Assembly: GCF_030062155.1 (NCBI RefSeq)
Contig: NZ_CP118269.1
Location: 558,001 to 622,000 of the forward strand
From: Pantoea sp. Lij88
Lineage (GTDB): Bacteria > Pseudomonadota > Gammaproteobacteria > Enterobacterales > Enterobacteriaceae
Length of the DNA: 64,000 bases
Reading direction: 5' to 3'
A program made the position numbers and the translations under genes. Below are positions 52,197 through 61,301 of this stretch, one piece after another. Within the stretch, counting starts at the first letter, position 1. Every line of letters starts with the position of its first letter. The notes under the pieces were generated by a model. That model saw only the letters and a program-made list of their open reading frames with translations, was not told where the DNA came from and ran no database searches.

Positions 52197-53009
52197 ATGA
52201 TGAAAACCTCCGCAAAACTCGCTGCATCCGGACTGGTCGCGCTGCTGCTGACCGGTTGCGCCTCGTCAACACATCAGACCGCGCAACAGCAACTCGGCCA
52301 GCAATCGGTGCTGGCGGTAAACTGGTTCCAGCAGTCTGGCGAATATCAGGCGCTGACCTGGCAGGCGTTTAACACCGCGCGCATGGCGTTTGATCAGGCG
52401 CCGTCGCTGACCGGCAAACCCAAAGCGGTGATTGTCGATCTGGATGAAACCATGCTGGATAACAGCGCTTACAGCGCGTGGCAGGCGAAGAATGGCCAGC
52501 CGTTCAGCAGCAAAACGTGGTCAGCCTGGACGCAGGCGCGTCAGGCGAAAGCGGTGCCGGGCGCAGTCGGGTTCGCGCGTCATGTAACAGAGAATGGCGG
52601 CACGCTGTTTTATGTGTCGAACCGCGATCAGAAAGATTACGCCGCGACGGTCGCCAATATGCAGCAGCTTGGCTTCCCGAACGTCAGCGATCAAACGGTA
52701 CGTCTGAATACCGACAGCTCCAACAAGCAGGCGCGTTTCGATGCCATCAAAAACGCGGGCTATAACGTCGTGCTCTACGTCGGCGATAACCTCAACGATT
52801 TCGGTGGGGCGACCTGGCACAAGGGTAATCAGACGCGTCGCGATTTCGTGAATCTCAACCATCAGCAGTTTGGTACGCAGTTCATCGTGCTGCCGAACCC
52901 TCTTTACGGTGACTGGGAGAGCGGAATGGCGGAAAACTACAATAAACTGACACCGGAACAGCAGCTGTCGGTGCGGGAATCACGCCTGCAAAGCTGGAAC
53001 GGTAAATAA
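52197..53009 (+). CDS. Lipoprotein e(P4)-type class C acid phosphatase
   Basis: HAD-superfamily class C acid phosphatase/5'-nucleotidase, a lipoprotein of the outer membrane or periplasm. 270 residues with lipobox LLLTGC (Cys about 21), the nucleophile motif VIVDLDETMLDN, and the second Asp motif GDNLNDFGG. In Haemophilus the e(P4) protein processes NAD-related nucleotides. Two adjacent ATGs (52197, 52200) are possible starts. Confidence 0.88.
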   Translation: MMKTSAKLAASGLVALLLTGCASSTHQTAQQQLGQQSVLAVNWFQQSGEYQALTWQAFNTARMAFDQAPSLTGKPKAVIVDLDETMLDNSAYSAWQAKNGQPFSSKTWSAWTQARQAKAVPGAVGFARHVTENGGTLFYVSNRDQKDYAATVANMQQLGFPNVSDQTVRLNTDSSNKQARFDAIKNAGYNVVLYVGDNLNDFGGATWHKGNQTRRDFVNLNHQQFGTQFIVLPNPLYGDWESGMAENYNKLTPEQQLSVRESRLQSWNGK

Positions 53010-53588
53010 TTCGTCAAGAAAAAGAGCCTGCTCGTTCAGGCTCTGTTTAGAATTGGTCCTGATTTACTTACCGCCGTCACTATTTTCCTGCAAATTAAAT
53101 TAATCATCTCTTGCTCCCTTCTTATCTCCATACAGGTCTATCTGACTGCCTTAAAGCAATTAGGCTGGTGGATTGTGCTAATGGTTAATTTTTTAATTAA
53201 GAGGATTCCTGGTGGAAAAGGGGCGGCCTGGTATGGCATTGAATATCCCCTCTGTTAATGCTTGTATTTATTTGTCAGCAGTAACTTTAGTTTATTTTCT
53301 TCTCTGTTTTAGTTTATTGATTTTATTCGTTTAAAAATGAATTCCGTTTATTCCGCGCTATCTCTCCCCCTTAATTAAATTTACGTAAGCCTGACTTTTA
53401 CTGACGCTTAATTGACAAAAGCGGCGATGTTAAAGCGCTGTGAAATATTGCCCGTGCATTGGCAATGGTTAGCGTCTATAACCTTTTTCTGTGACTCAGT
53501 TCTTAATTACCTGGCGGCTCTCGCTTTATTTGTGAGCCGATACACTTTGTGGTTAGCCAGGATGCGACATCCCGGTAGTAGAGAGAAG
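53010..53588. other. AT-rich intergenic region
   Basis: About 580 bases with no convincing gene between the acid phosphatase and the carbonic anhydrase. A terminator-like hairpin AGAGCCTG / CAGGCTCT (53025-53046) follows the phosphatase gene. The rest is markedly AT-rich and may carry the promoter of the carbonic anhydrase gene. An open frame of 59 codons in phase before that gene's ATG has no family resemblance. Confidence 0.6.
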
Positions 53589-54224
53589 ATGATTGTGACG
53601 ACACTTAAACCCTTATTAGCGAAAAATCGCAGTTGGGCATTACAGCGCCGCCAGCGTAACCCGGATTATTTTAAAAAATTCCTTCATCAACAAAAACCGC
53701 ACTCACTCTGGATAGGTTGCTCTGATAGTCGCGTGCCGGCTGAGGTATTAACCGGCTCCCATCCTGGCGAACTCTTTGTGCATCGTAATATCGCCAATAT
53801 GGTGATTGAAGAGGACGACAATTTACAGAGCGTGCTGCAATACGCGCTCTTCTTTCTCGGCGTAAAACGCATCGTATTAAGCGGCCACTATGGCTGCGGT
53901 GGGGTAGAAGCCGCGCAGAATCTGCCGGGCAGTGTGCTGGACGGGCAGGAGAGCGCGCTGGCGAGACGCATTCAGACGCTGCGTCATGATATTCAGGAAG
54001 GTCTGGCAGACAGTCCCGCCTCAGACGCGGAACCGGGTGAACAGCTCGATCGGCTGGTTGAGGCCAACGTTAAGGCGCAATTCGCCAGACTGGTGAAATC
54101 TGAACCGGTCCGGCAAATCTGGCAATCGGGCCAGGAACTGGAGGTGTTTGGTTGTGTTTATGACCTGCGCTCCGGCCATCTCAAAGAGCTGATTCATCAA
54201 TCTGCAGAGGAGCCTTCCTTATGA
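53589..54224 (+). CDS. Beta-class carbonic anhydrase
   Basis: Zinc enzyme interconverting CO2 and bicarbonate. 211 residues, start MIVTTLKPLLAKN at 53589 after AGAGAAG. Zinc and catalytic residues: Cys44, Asp46, Arg48 (GCSDSR), His100 and Cys103 (SGHYGCGG), the same spacing as E. coli Can. The stop overlaps the SulP-transporter gene by 4 bases (ATGA), an operon typical of bicarbonate-supply pairs. Confidence 0.92.
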   Translation: MIVTTLKPLLAKNRSWALQRRQRNPDYFKKFLHQQKPHSLWIGCSDSRVPAEVLTGSHPGELFVHRNIANMVIEEDDNLQSVLQYALFFLGVKRIVLSGHYGCGGVEAAQNLPGSVLDGQESALARRIQTLRHDIQEGLADSPASDAEPGEQLDRLVEANVKAQFARLVKSEPVRQIWQSGQELEVFGCVYDLRSGHLKELIHQSAEEPSL

Positions 54225-55696
54225 ACCTCGATACCCTGCGCCGCGACATCCCGGCAGGTCTGGTGGTGTTTCTGGTCGCTTTACCGCTCTGTCTTGGCAT
54301 CGCCCAGGCCAGCGGATTACCCCCGTTTGCCGGTCTCCTGACCGGTGTGATTGGCGGCCTGGTGGTCACCTCCCTGAGTCCGTCCCGGTTTGCCGTCAGC
54401 GGCCCGGCGGCGGGCCTGGTCACCATCGTCGTCGCCTCAATGGCATCACTCGGCAGCTTCTCTGCCTTTCTCACCGCGCTGATTATCGCCGGGGCACTGC
54501 AATGTCTGTTTGGCCTGCTGCGCGCCGGACGGTTTATTTCGCTGGTGCCGGGCAGCGTCATCAAAGGGATGCTGGCGGCGATCGGTTTGCTGCTGATCAT
54601 GCAGCAGATTCCGGTGGCGCTGGGTGCCGCTGGCGATGCGGAGCTGGTATCGCTGGTGACCGGAGAGATGACCTTCTCACTGCCCGCCATCCTGGTGGCG
54701 GGTGTCGGCCTGGCCATTTTGTGTTTCTGGACGACCGCGCCGGTGAAACGGATCAAAGCGCTCGCCTGGATCCCCGGCCCGCTGATTGCCGTGCTGATAG
54801 GTTGTCTGGCGACCGTCGTGGGAGGGCGACTCTTCCCTGAGATGACCCAGGGACTGGCGCGCATTTCGCTGCCCGCTTTTGACAGTGTCTCCGCGCTGGT
54901 GGCTGAGCTGGAAACGCCCGACTGGATGGCCTGGCAGAATCCGCAGGTCTGGGTGGTTGCGGTAACGCTGGCACTGGTCGCCAGTCTGGAGACCCTGCTG
55001 AGTCAGGAGGCGCTGAAGAAACTGCGTCCTCAGACGCCCGCGCCGTCGCCCAACAAAGAGATGTTCGCACAGGGTATCGGTAATCTGGCGGCCGGTTTTC
55101 TGGGTGCGATGCCGATAACGGCGGTGATCGTCCGCAGTTCAGTTAACGTCAGTGCGGGCGCACAGACCAAACTGTCGATCTTCATTCACGGTGTGCTGCT
55201 GCTGATTTGCGGCATGTGGTTCAGCGAGATGCTGAACGCCATTCCGCTGGCCAGCCTTGCCGCCGTTCTGCTCTACACCGGTTATAAACTGGCGACCCCC
55301 AAACTGTTTATTGAGCAGTTCCGGATGGGCGCACAGCAGTACGTGCCGTTTCTGGCCACCATCGTCGGGATTATCACGCTGGGCATGCTGGTCGGTATTG
55401 GTATCGGCATCGGCACGCAGATCCTCTATAGCATCTATAAGAGCCATCGCAACGCGCTGCAGCTCACCCGTTATGACGATCACTACGTGCTGCGCTTTCA
55501 GCAGAACCTGACCTTTATGCACAATCCGAAGCTGCAGGGATTGCTGGATGAGATCCCGGAGAACAGTGTAGTCATCGTCGATAACGACAATGCGGAATAT
55601 ATCGATCCCGACGTCAAAGCAGTGCTGAAAGATTTTGGCGATAACGCCGACAAACGCGGCATTCGCCTGAGTCAGTGGCCGGTTGCGGTAAAATAG
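54221..55696 (+). CDS. SulP-family (SLC26-like) anion transporter
   Basis: A 491-residue membrane permease with about 12 helices; family members carry sulfate, bicarbonate or dicarboxylates. N-terminal signature GLVVFLVALPLCLGIAQASG and central GAMPITAVIVRSSVNVSAGAQT. The C-terminal cytoplasmic part (about 60 residues) is a short STAS-like domain, smaller than in E. coli DauA. Coupled to a beta-carbonic anhydrase by a 4-base overlap, so bicarbonate is the likely substrate; inference only. Confidence 0.9.
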   Translation: MNLDTLRRDIPAGLVVFLVALPLCLGIAQASGLPPFAGLLTGVIGGLVVTSLSPSRFAVSGPAAGLVTIVVASMASLGSFSAFLTALIIAGALQCLFGLLRAGRFISLVPGSVIKGMLAAIGLLLIMQQIPVALGAAGDAELVSLVTGEMTFSLPAILVAGVGLAILCFWTTAPVKRIKALAWIPGPLIAVLIGCLATVVGGRLFPEMTQGLARISLPAFDSVSALVAELETPDWMAWQNPQVWVVAVTLALVASLETLLSQEALKKLRPQTPAPSPNKEMFAQGIGNLAAGFLGAMPITAVIVRSSVNVSAGAQTKLSIFIHGVLLLICGMWFSEMLNAIPLASLAAVLLYTGYKLATPKLFIEQFRMGAQQYVPFLATIVGIITLGMLVGIGIGIGTQILYSIYKSHRNALQLTRYDDHYVLRFQQNLTFMHNPKLQGLLDEIPENSVVIVDNDNAEYIDPDVKAVLKDFGDNADKRGIRLSQWPVAVK

Positions 55697-55730
55697 CGTT
55701 TAACGCAACGGTAAAGTCGTCAGAGAGACA

Positions 55731-55762
55731 AAAATCGGATATCTCGGATATCCGATTTTTTT
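55731..55762 (+). terminator. Terminator after the SulP gene
   Basis: Stem AAAATCGGATATC / GATATCCGATTTT around TCG, ending in a T-run; a second GC-rich hairpin (GGGGC..GCCCC, 55769-55786) with TTTTT follows. Confidence 0.88.
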
Positions 55763-55963
55763 ATTTGCGGGGCATAATAAGGCCCCAATTTTTACTGTCA
55801 TCTGATGGGGTCAGACTCGTCAGGATAACGCCTGAATCAGCCCTCGGAATAAGGTCTTATCGCCGGATGACATTGAGGGTATCCAGGATTCAATCATTCT
55901 GACACCACGCGCCTGTCCGGGCTGACGTGGACAGCCAGCCTCTCTGCGACAAGGTCCGGATGT

Positions 55964-57385
55964 ATGCGCATACAGCTGTTTGAAGAGCACAACGCTAAGA
56001 AGAACGTATTCTCGCTGTTTTTAGTCACGTTGCTGTTTAGCTTTATCGGCGGACACCTGCGCATCCCACAGGAGCTGTCACTGTTCTGGCCGGTTAACGC
56101 GATTCTCACTGGCGTCATTGTCCGTAATCCTTTTCTGCATCGGACCCGCTATTACCTCGCCATCTTTGCTGCGATGGTGTTTAACTACACCGTTTTTTCA
56201 GGCTGGGCGCTCTCTGCCTTCACTCTCAACCTGGCGAACCTGCTGTTTGTGCTGGTAGCAGTAACCCTACTGGTAAAACATCTTCAGCACGACTCCGGCA
56301 GCGAACGTATTACCAATGTGCTGCGTATTTTCCCGGCCTGCCTGCTGGCCGCGCTGGCCTGTGCCAGCTGGGGTGCGCTGGCTCAGCAGGCTGATTTCAC
56401 GGCCGGACTGGCGACGGCATGGGGGGACTGGTTCAGCGAGCAGTTCTCCACCGGTCTGATGGTGCTGCCCTTTATGCTGACGCGCGACTGGTCATCGCTG
56501 TCACCCCGCCAGTTTTTACAGATGCGCAAGCTGGCACCGGTGATCGCCGTCATTCTTTCGATGATGATCGGGACGATGATGGGCGTCACGGGCAGCCTGA
56601 CGTTTCCTGTTCCGGCGCTGGTGTGGTGCGCCGTCGTGTTGCCGATGCCGCTGACCAGCCTGGTGATTCTGCTGGCCGGTATTGCGGAGATCATTCTGGT
56701 CTCCCATGGGGTAATGAGCATGCGGGGCGATGAGACGCTGCTGCCGATCAGCCATCTGACCTCGGTGCGGCTGGGCGTGGCGACTATCGCCATCAGCCCA
56801 CTGATTGTGGCCGCGAGCATGGATGCGATTCGTCAGCTGAATCAGCGTCTGGCGCTGCGCGCGAATTACGATTTCCTGACCCGGCTGCTGTCGCGTTCCG
56901 GTTTATATGAAAACCTGCGTGCGGAGCCTATCTTCCCGGACCGCAAAGCGGGCGTGATCCTGCTGGATGTCGACTACTTCAAAGCGATTAACGACAACTT
57001 TGGTCATGATGCCGGTGACAGCGTGCTGGAAGAGATTGCGCGCCGGATGCAGAAAGTTGTGGGGAAAGAGGGGCGCATCTGCCGTTTTGGCGGAGAGGAG
57101 TTTGTGGTGGTGCTGTTCGATCAGAACCCCGAAAAGCTCTATTTCCTGGCCGAGAGCATCCGCCAGAAGATGGCGAAAGAGAAGTTCTGGCTGCAGGGCA
57201 GTACGGCCACGGTGACCGTCAGCGTGGGGCTGGCACATGGTTGTGCGGGTGAGGCGACGGAGTGGCACCGCGTAATCAACCGGCTGATCTCTTCGGCAGA
57301 TAAAAACCTTTATCTGTCGAAACGCAATGGCCGTAATCAGACTTCACCGGTTAACTACCGCGCCATCACCAGCGACGTGGCATAG
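55964..57385 (+). CDS. Diguanylate cyclase with MASE1-like membrane sensor
   Basis: Predicted c-di-GMP synthase. 473 residues: an N-terminal integral membrane region of about eight helices (residues 15-295, MASE1-like) and a C-terminal GGDEF domain (about 300-460) with LDVDYFKAINDNFGHDAGD and the active-site RFGGEEFVVVL. The upstream inhibitory RxxD motif is not present (GKEG at that position), so feedback by product binding there is unlikely. Promotes sessile behaviour by family; signal unknown. Confidence 0.9.
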   Translation: MRIQLFEEHNAKKNVFSLFLVTLLFSFIGGHLRIPQELSLFWPVNAILTGVIVRNPFLHRTRYYLAIFAAMVFNYTVFSGWALSAFTLNLANLLFVLVAVTLLVKHLQHDSGSERITNVLRIFPACLLAALACASWGALAQQADFTAGLATAWGDWFSEQFSTGLMVLPFMLTRDWSSLSPRQFLQMRKLAPVIAVILSMMIGTMMGVTGSLTFPVPALVWCAVVLPMPLTSLVILLAGIAEIILVSHGVMSMRGDETLLPISHLTSVRLGVATIAISPLIVAASMDAIRQLNQRLALRANYDFLTRLLSRSGLYENLRAEPIFPDRKAGVILLDVDYFKAINDNFGHDAGDSVLEEIARRMQKVVGKEGRICRFGGEEFVVVLFDQNPEKLYFLAESIRQKMAKEKFWLQGSTATVTVSVGLAHGCAGEATEWHRVINRLISSADKNLYLSKRNGRNQTSPVNYRAITSDVA

Positions 57386-57405
57386 CGCCACGCCGTCGGG
57401 TTCAG

Positions 57406-58503
57406 TCAGCTGACGCTGCTTTTCAGCGTGCTGGCCTGCTGGTGGCGCTCAATTGCCAGGTCGATCAGACGGCTGATCAGATCCTGATAGCTCAGACCCG
57501 CCGCCTGCCAGAGTTTCGGGTACATGCTGATATTGGTGAAGCCGGGCAGGGTATTGACTTCATTAACGATGATCCCGCCATCATCGGTCAGGAACACATC
57601 GACGCGCGCCATGCCAAAGCACTCCAGCGCGGAGAAAGCTTTGATGGCGACCTCACGGATTGCAACGCTGGTTTCCGCGGCAATGGCCGCCGGAACCACC
57701 GTCTGCGCGCCGCTTTCAGAGATGTATTTGGTGTCATAAGAGTAGAAGGCGTCGTGCACCACCACTTCGCCGCAGGGACTGGCTTCAGGCGCATCGTTGC
57801 CCAGCACCGCACACTCGATCTCACGGCCTTTGATGCCCTGTTCAATCAGTACTTTGCGGTCAAAGGAGAAGGCCAGCGCCAGCGCGGCATCAAACTCTTC
57901 AATGCTGTCCACTTTGCTGACGCCCACTGAAGAACCCTGGTTAGCGGGTTTGATAAACAGCGGCAGGCCAAAGCGGGCAATCACGGCTGCGGCGTCCAGT
58001 TGCGCGCGCTGTGCCTGGGTGACGCTGAGCCACGGCGCGACGTTAAGCCCGGCATCGCGTAACAAACGTTTGGTGAAATCTTTGTCCATGCTGACCGCAG
58101 AACCCAGCACGTCGGAACCGACGAAGGGTAGCGAGGCCATGCGCAGCAGGCCCTGCAGGGAACCATCTTCACCCAGCGTACCGTGCACAATCGGGAAGAT
58201 AACGTCGATCTGCGACAGCGGATGGGCGTTGTGGCGGGTGATGATCTGCTGCTGCGTATTACCCGGCACCAGCGCCACATCTTCAGCGGCGTGATTTAGC
58301 GCGATCAGCGCCGGATTTTCAGCGTTCAGTAAGAAATTCGACGCATCATTCAGACGCCAGTGTCCCTGTTTATCGATACCCAGCAACACCACGTCAAACC
58401 TGGTCTTGTCGATCGCCTCAAGGATATTTTTGGCCGACTGCAACGACACCTCATGCTCAGCTGATTTGCCGCCAAACACGATCCCTACCCGCAACTTTGT
58501 CAT
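57406..58503 (-). CDS. ddlA: D-alanine--D-alanine ligase (DdlA type)
   Basis: ATP-grasp enzyme that joins two D-alanines for peptidoglycan. About 365 residues (E. coli DdlA is 364), start [23 protein letters not shown]-grasp features: [12 protein letters not shown] and [19 protein letters not shown] near the end. Length and the longer insertions favour the DdlA form over DdlB. Convergent with the diguanylate cyclase gene. Confidence 0.94.
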   Translation of the reverse strand: MTKLRVGIVFGGKSAEHEVSLQSAKNILEAIDKTRFDVVLLGIDKQGHWRLNDASNFLLNAENPALIALNHAAEDVALVPGNTQQQIITRHNAHPLSQIDVIFPIVHGTLGEDGSLQGLLRMASLPFVGSDVLGSAVSMDKDFTKRLLRDAGLNVAPWLSVTQAQRAQLDAAAVIARFGLPLFIKPANQGSSVGVSKVDSIEEFDAALALAFSFDRKVLIEQGIKGREIECAVLGNDAPEASPCGEVVVHDAFYSYDTKYISESGAQTVVPAAIAAETSVAIREVAIKAFSALECFGMARVDVFLTDDGGIIVNEVNTLPGFTNISMYPKLWQAAGLSYQDLISRLIDLAIERHQQASTLKSSVS

Positions 58504-58761
58504 CAATTTTGCCCACTGAAAAAATCAAAAACACAAGATAGCATGGGGTTTGCGGAGGAGAACAGGGTGGGGGAGGGAATTGTGGGCAAGGGGGACGGCT
58601 TTGCGATTCTGTCGGCGTTAGAGGGTTAAGACGGCACTTCAGTACCGGTTGCGAGCGCAGAAGTGCAGGAGGAGTGTGAAGTTGATTGGCGGTCTGGAAG
58701 CGCTGTTAAGACTGCTATTTTCGCAGCGCTTCAGAAAATGGCTCAGTAAGGTTGAAAGCAT

Positions 58762-60066
58762 TTACCCTAATCGAGCGATACGCGATCTGGCATCGTCAAG
58801 ATGGCGGCGTAATGCCTCAAGGCAAGGCGCAAAACTGGCAGAAAAGCGATCGCAACGGCAGGCTAAAGTATAAAATTTCTCAGCAAGTTCCAGCGCTTCC
58901 AGCCAGATATCTCCACTGATGACATCCGACAGTGATGCTGGCCTGAGCTCATTCACGATTGCGCCACCTGCTCTGGGAGCGAAACCCATAGGCAGAACGT
59001 CATAGGCTGGCGCAAGGGAATAGGGGCGGCCATGACTACTGATGAACGACAGATTTCCGTGGTGCATGTCGGTGTTACCAATTAGTGTTCCGAATGCCCA
59101 GAGCCGGGCGGTACTGGCGGCGGCCTCAGGATGAACATGCTTCTGCCCGACAAGTTTATTCACCAGAACCGGCCAGATGGCACTGGCATTACCCACAAAT
59201 TCAGCATCAAGCGCCCGAAGCGAGAAAATGCCGATACGACCCAACAGTCCAGCGCGGTCGAATCGGGGGATTTCGAGGAAGCGTTGACCGTCAAAATCAA
59301 ATACCTCTGTCTTCACACCAAGCACCTCTAGTGCAAAATGTTCGGCCAGTAAAAGGTCGCGCCAGCGTTCACTGACCGGGTTATCGTCTGTGGCCGAGAA
59401 CTTAACCAGTACATGCCCCTGGTCCGTAAAGGTACAGAATTTTGGCTGTTCACCACCTGCAGACGAGCCGGGCGCTTCACCGGCTCCCGCCGCCACAGCC
59501 AGAGCCGGAAATGTTGTGGCGCGCTCAACCGGAACAGGCTCTGACATCTGCAGGAACCGATCCCGTGCCTGCTCACCTATCAGCAGGTTTCCGATAGCAT
59601 CATGACCTTGTGCCAGCAGTGCCCTGACCACTTCAGAGTCTGCCCATTGCTCTGGATTCGCCGGCAAACCTAGTCCAGCGGCATACGTCGATGCATAGGC
59701 TCGACCGAGATAACCCTGTGGGCGCATGTCAAACAGCCACCACGGCAGCCCGTCACTATGGAGACTGACTTTGTCGGTCTGCTGCATAACAAATCCGTCC
59801 GGGCGGACCGGAATCAACTCACCAAGGGGTTTAACGCGGCCCTCATCGCTGATGCGATAGATAGGTGCAGAATTGAACCCACGCCAGGTATCACGTAAAG
59901 CATATTGAATAGATGGACCCGCGCCGATTCGGATAATTTCATCGCCAAAATTATTTAATGCACGAGACAATGTAGGCTGGCTGACTCCTAATTTTTCAAG
60001 GAGTTGCCTTGCTGGCATTGGCCCCTGGCTAAGCAACTGGCGTATCGTTTCGGAGCGATCAGGCAT
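58762..60066 (-). CDS. yjjJ: YjjJ-like HipA-family kinase with N-terminal HTH
   Basis: HipA-related serine/threonine-kinase-like protein of 434 residues, similar to E. coli YjjJ (443). It begins with a winged-helix region (RQLLSQGPMPARQLLEKLGVSQPTLSRAL) instead of a separate HipB antitoxin, then HipA N-terminal and kinase lobes with GEQPKF (P-loop), FGTLIGNTDMHHGNLS (catalytic loop N-D...N) and YSLAPAYDVLPM (DFG-like metal site). It is an orphan HipA without hipB. Some published work suggests YjjJ can act as an independent toxin; not tested here. Confidence 0.9.
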   Translation of the reverse strand: MPDRSETIRQLLSQGPMPARQLLEKLGVSQPTLSRALNNFGDEIIRIGAGPSIQYALRDTWRGFNSAPIYRISDEGRVKPLGELIPVRPDGFVMQQTDKVSLHSDGLPWWLFDMRPQGYLGRAYASTYAAGLGLPANPEQWADSEVVRALLAQGHDAIGNLLIGEQARDRFLQMSEPVPVERATTFPALAVAAGAGEAPGSSAGGEQPKFCTFTDQGHVLVKFSATDDNPVSERWRDLLLAEHFALEVLGVKTEVFDFDGQRFLEIPRFDRAGLLGRIGIFSLRALDAEFVGNASAIWPVLVNKLVGQKHVHPEAAASTARLWAFGTLIGNTDMHHGNLSFISSHGRPYSLAPAYDVLPMGFAPRAGGAIVNELRPASLSDVISGDIWLEALELAEKFYTLACRCDRFSASFAPCLEALRRHLDDARSRIARLG

Positions 60067-60355
60067 GGTTTTGAATGGCTCGATGAATAGATTTATGAAT
60101 AGGTATTTTATCAGGGAAAGGGAGGGAAATCACTTTTACTTGGGTATGGATAATCATCGCTATTACTGAAAGCTCTTAATGAGTTTTATGGTGTTGAGGG
60201 AGGATTAGCTGAGGTTGGGAGCGTGAAGATTTGAAGTGTTCAGACATGTAGCTTAGAGGGACATCAGACTGCATTATCTATCTTGTCCAAGAGTCGTTAT
60301 TACGTACCAAAATCTGTGTCCGGGTTTATCACCCGAGTCTTCTGGAATACAAAAA
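60067..60355. other. Intergenic region between yjjJ and the tRNA-Ile2 fragment
   Basis: No gene or RNA seen. AT-rich region containing the yjjJ promoter and the end of the former tRNA transcription unit. Confidence 0.5.
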
Positions 60356-60382
60356 GGACCTACGCTGTGAACGTAAGTCCTT
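60356..60382 (-). terminator. Terminator of the original tRNA-Ile2 gene
   Basis: On the minus strand, GGACTTACG / CGTAGGTCC with loop TTCACAG then TTTTTG. It directly follows the tRNA 3' end, so it marks the native 3' flank of the tRNA gene. Confidence 0.75.
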
Positions 60383-60390
60383 AAAATTTT

Positions 60391-60437
60391 TGGTGGCCCC
60401 TGCTGGGCTTGAACCAGCGACCAAGCGATTATGAGTC
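60391..60437 (-). other. 3' fragment of tRNA-Ile2(CAU): att site of the integrated element
   Basis: On the minus strand, 47 bases identical in pattern to the 3' part of E. coli ileX/ileY: starts GACTCATAATCGC (anticodon CAU), continues through the T arm and ends GGGGCCACCA. The 5' half (GGCCCCTTAGCTCAG...) is absent; the sequence diverges to TTGG before the GACTC. Such truncated tRNAs are the duplicated att sites left by tyrosine-integrase elements. The intact tRNA should lie at the far end of the element, outside the window. Confidence 0.88.
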
Positions 60438-60674
60438 CCAATTCGAAGCGAGCGAAATCAGTAACTTACTGATTTTTATGTTTTCTTTAGGCCGAATAGT
60501 AATGAAAAGTGGCACATAGCGTTGAGCTCTGCTGCCACTTGAGTGTAACTATAAAATATAAATTCATTTAAAATATGAAACTTTATAGATTATTGTTAGA
60601 AATAAAATTTGGGCAGCTATCAATATATCATGGGGCGTAAATTTTTTTTCAACTTTAAAATAACAACCCCATTT

Positions 60675-61301
60675 TTAACCAGCTAAAGCTGTAGCAGTGC
60701 TTTCCAAATGCTCCATGTAAAAAGTTAATATTTCTTTATTTCTGCTTGGCCCTTTAGTTGGTATCTTAGACAAGAATTCTCCAGAGGAAGGTTGTGTCAT
60801 GGGCATAGTATGTAGGAACTCTATTACAACTTTATTAAAATCAACCAAACTTTCAGATGAATTGTGAGCTATATGATTTCGGATTTTTTTAGCGGAGATT
60901 AAATGTGTCATAGAAGATGATATGGCATTTTTTATTGGGTTTTCCCCATCAATATAAGTTTCCGCACGTTTAATTACAGTCATTGGTGCTGTCCAATCCA
61001 AATAAGGTTGTGAAGATGTGATCATTGCGCGAGCATGAAGCTTATCTCTTGGTCTCAAATATGTTGTCATTTGGGTTCCACTATGCGTACTTTCACCTGA
61101 TAAGTATTTTATAAAGATATTTTCAAGCAGGTTTTCGTAAGCTCTATATATACGTAAAAAAATCGCTTCATATAGTAGGCTCCTTTCGTCGTTCGTCATA
61201 TTTGAAGCCGTCTGATTCGCTTTTGTTCGCAGTGAGGCCGCTTGAGCTATTGCGGCTCTAAATTCATTGAGATCATCGATTACAGGCATTTTACATAGCA
61301 T
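60675..61301 (-). CDS. HEPN-domain protein (putative ribonuclease partner of DUF262 gene)
   Basis: A 204-208-residue, AT-rich gene. The product is all-helical and contains the HEPN catalytic signature RNHIAH (R-polar-x3-H), near residue 150, after SAKKI. The upstream helices (LYEAIFLRIYRAYENLLENIF) resemble the RiboL-PSP-HEPN/MAE_28990-type families. HEPN proteins are typically RNases used as toxins or in abortive infection. The start is 61301 (11-base overlap with the DUF262 gene) or 61289 (one base after its stop). No homologue in E. coli core genome is recalled. Confidence 0.75.
   Translation of the reverse strand: MLCKMPVIDDLNEFRAAIAQAASLRTKANQTASNMTNDERSLLYEAIFLRIYRAYENLLENIFIKYLSGESTHSGTQMTTYLRPRDKLHARAMITSSQPYLDWTAPMTVIKRAETYIDGENPIKNAISSSMTHLISAKKIRNHIAHNSSESLVDFNKVVIEFLHTMPMTQPSSGEFLSKIPTKGPSRNKEILTFYMEHLESTATALAG

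Noticed and set aside
53412..53588. 59-codon N-terminal extension of the carbonic anhydrase
   Set aside because: Beta-carbonic anhydrases start at the MIVTTLKPLL-like position, and a ribosome site lies just before 53589.
60391..60480. Complete tRNA gene
   Set aside because: Only the 3' 47 bases of tRNA-Ile2 are present; acceptor 5' strand and D arm are missing.
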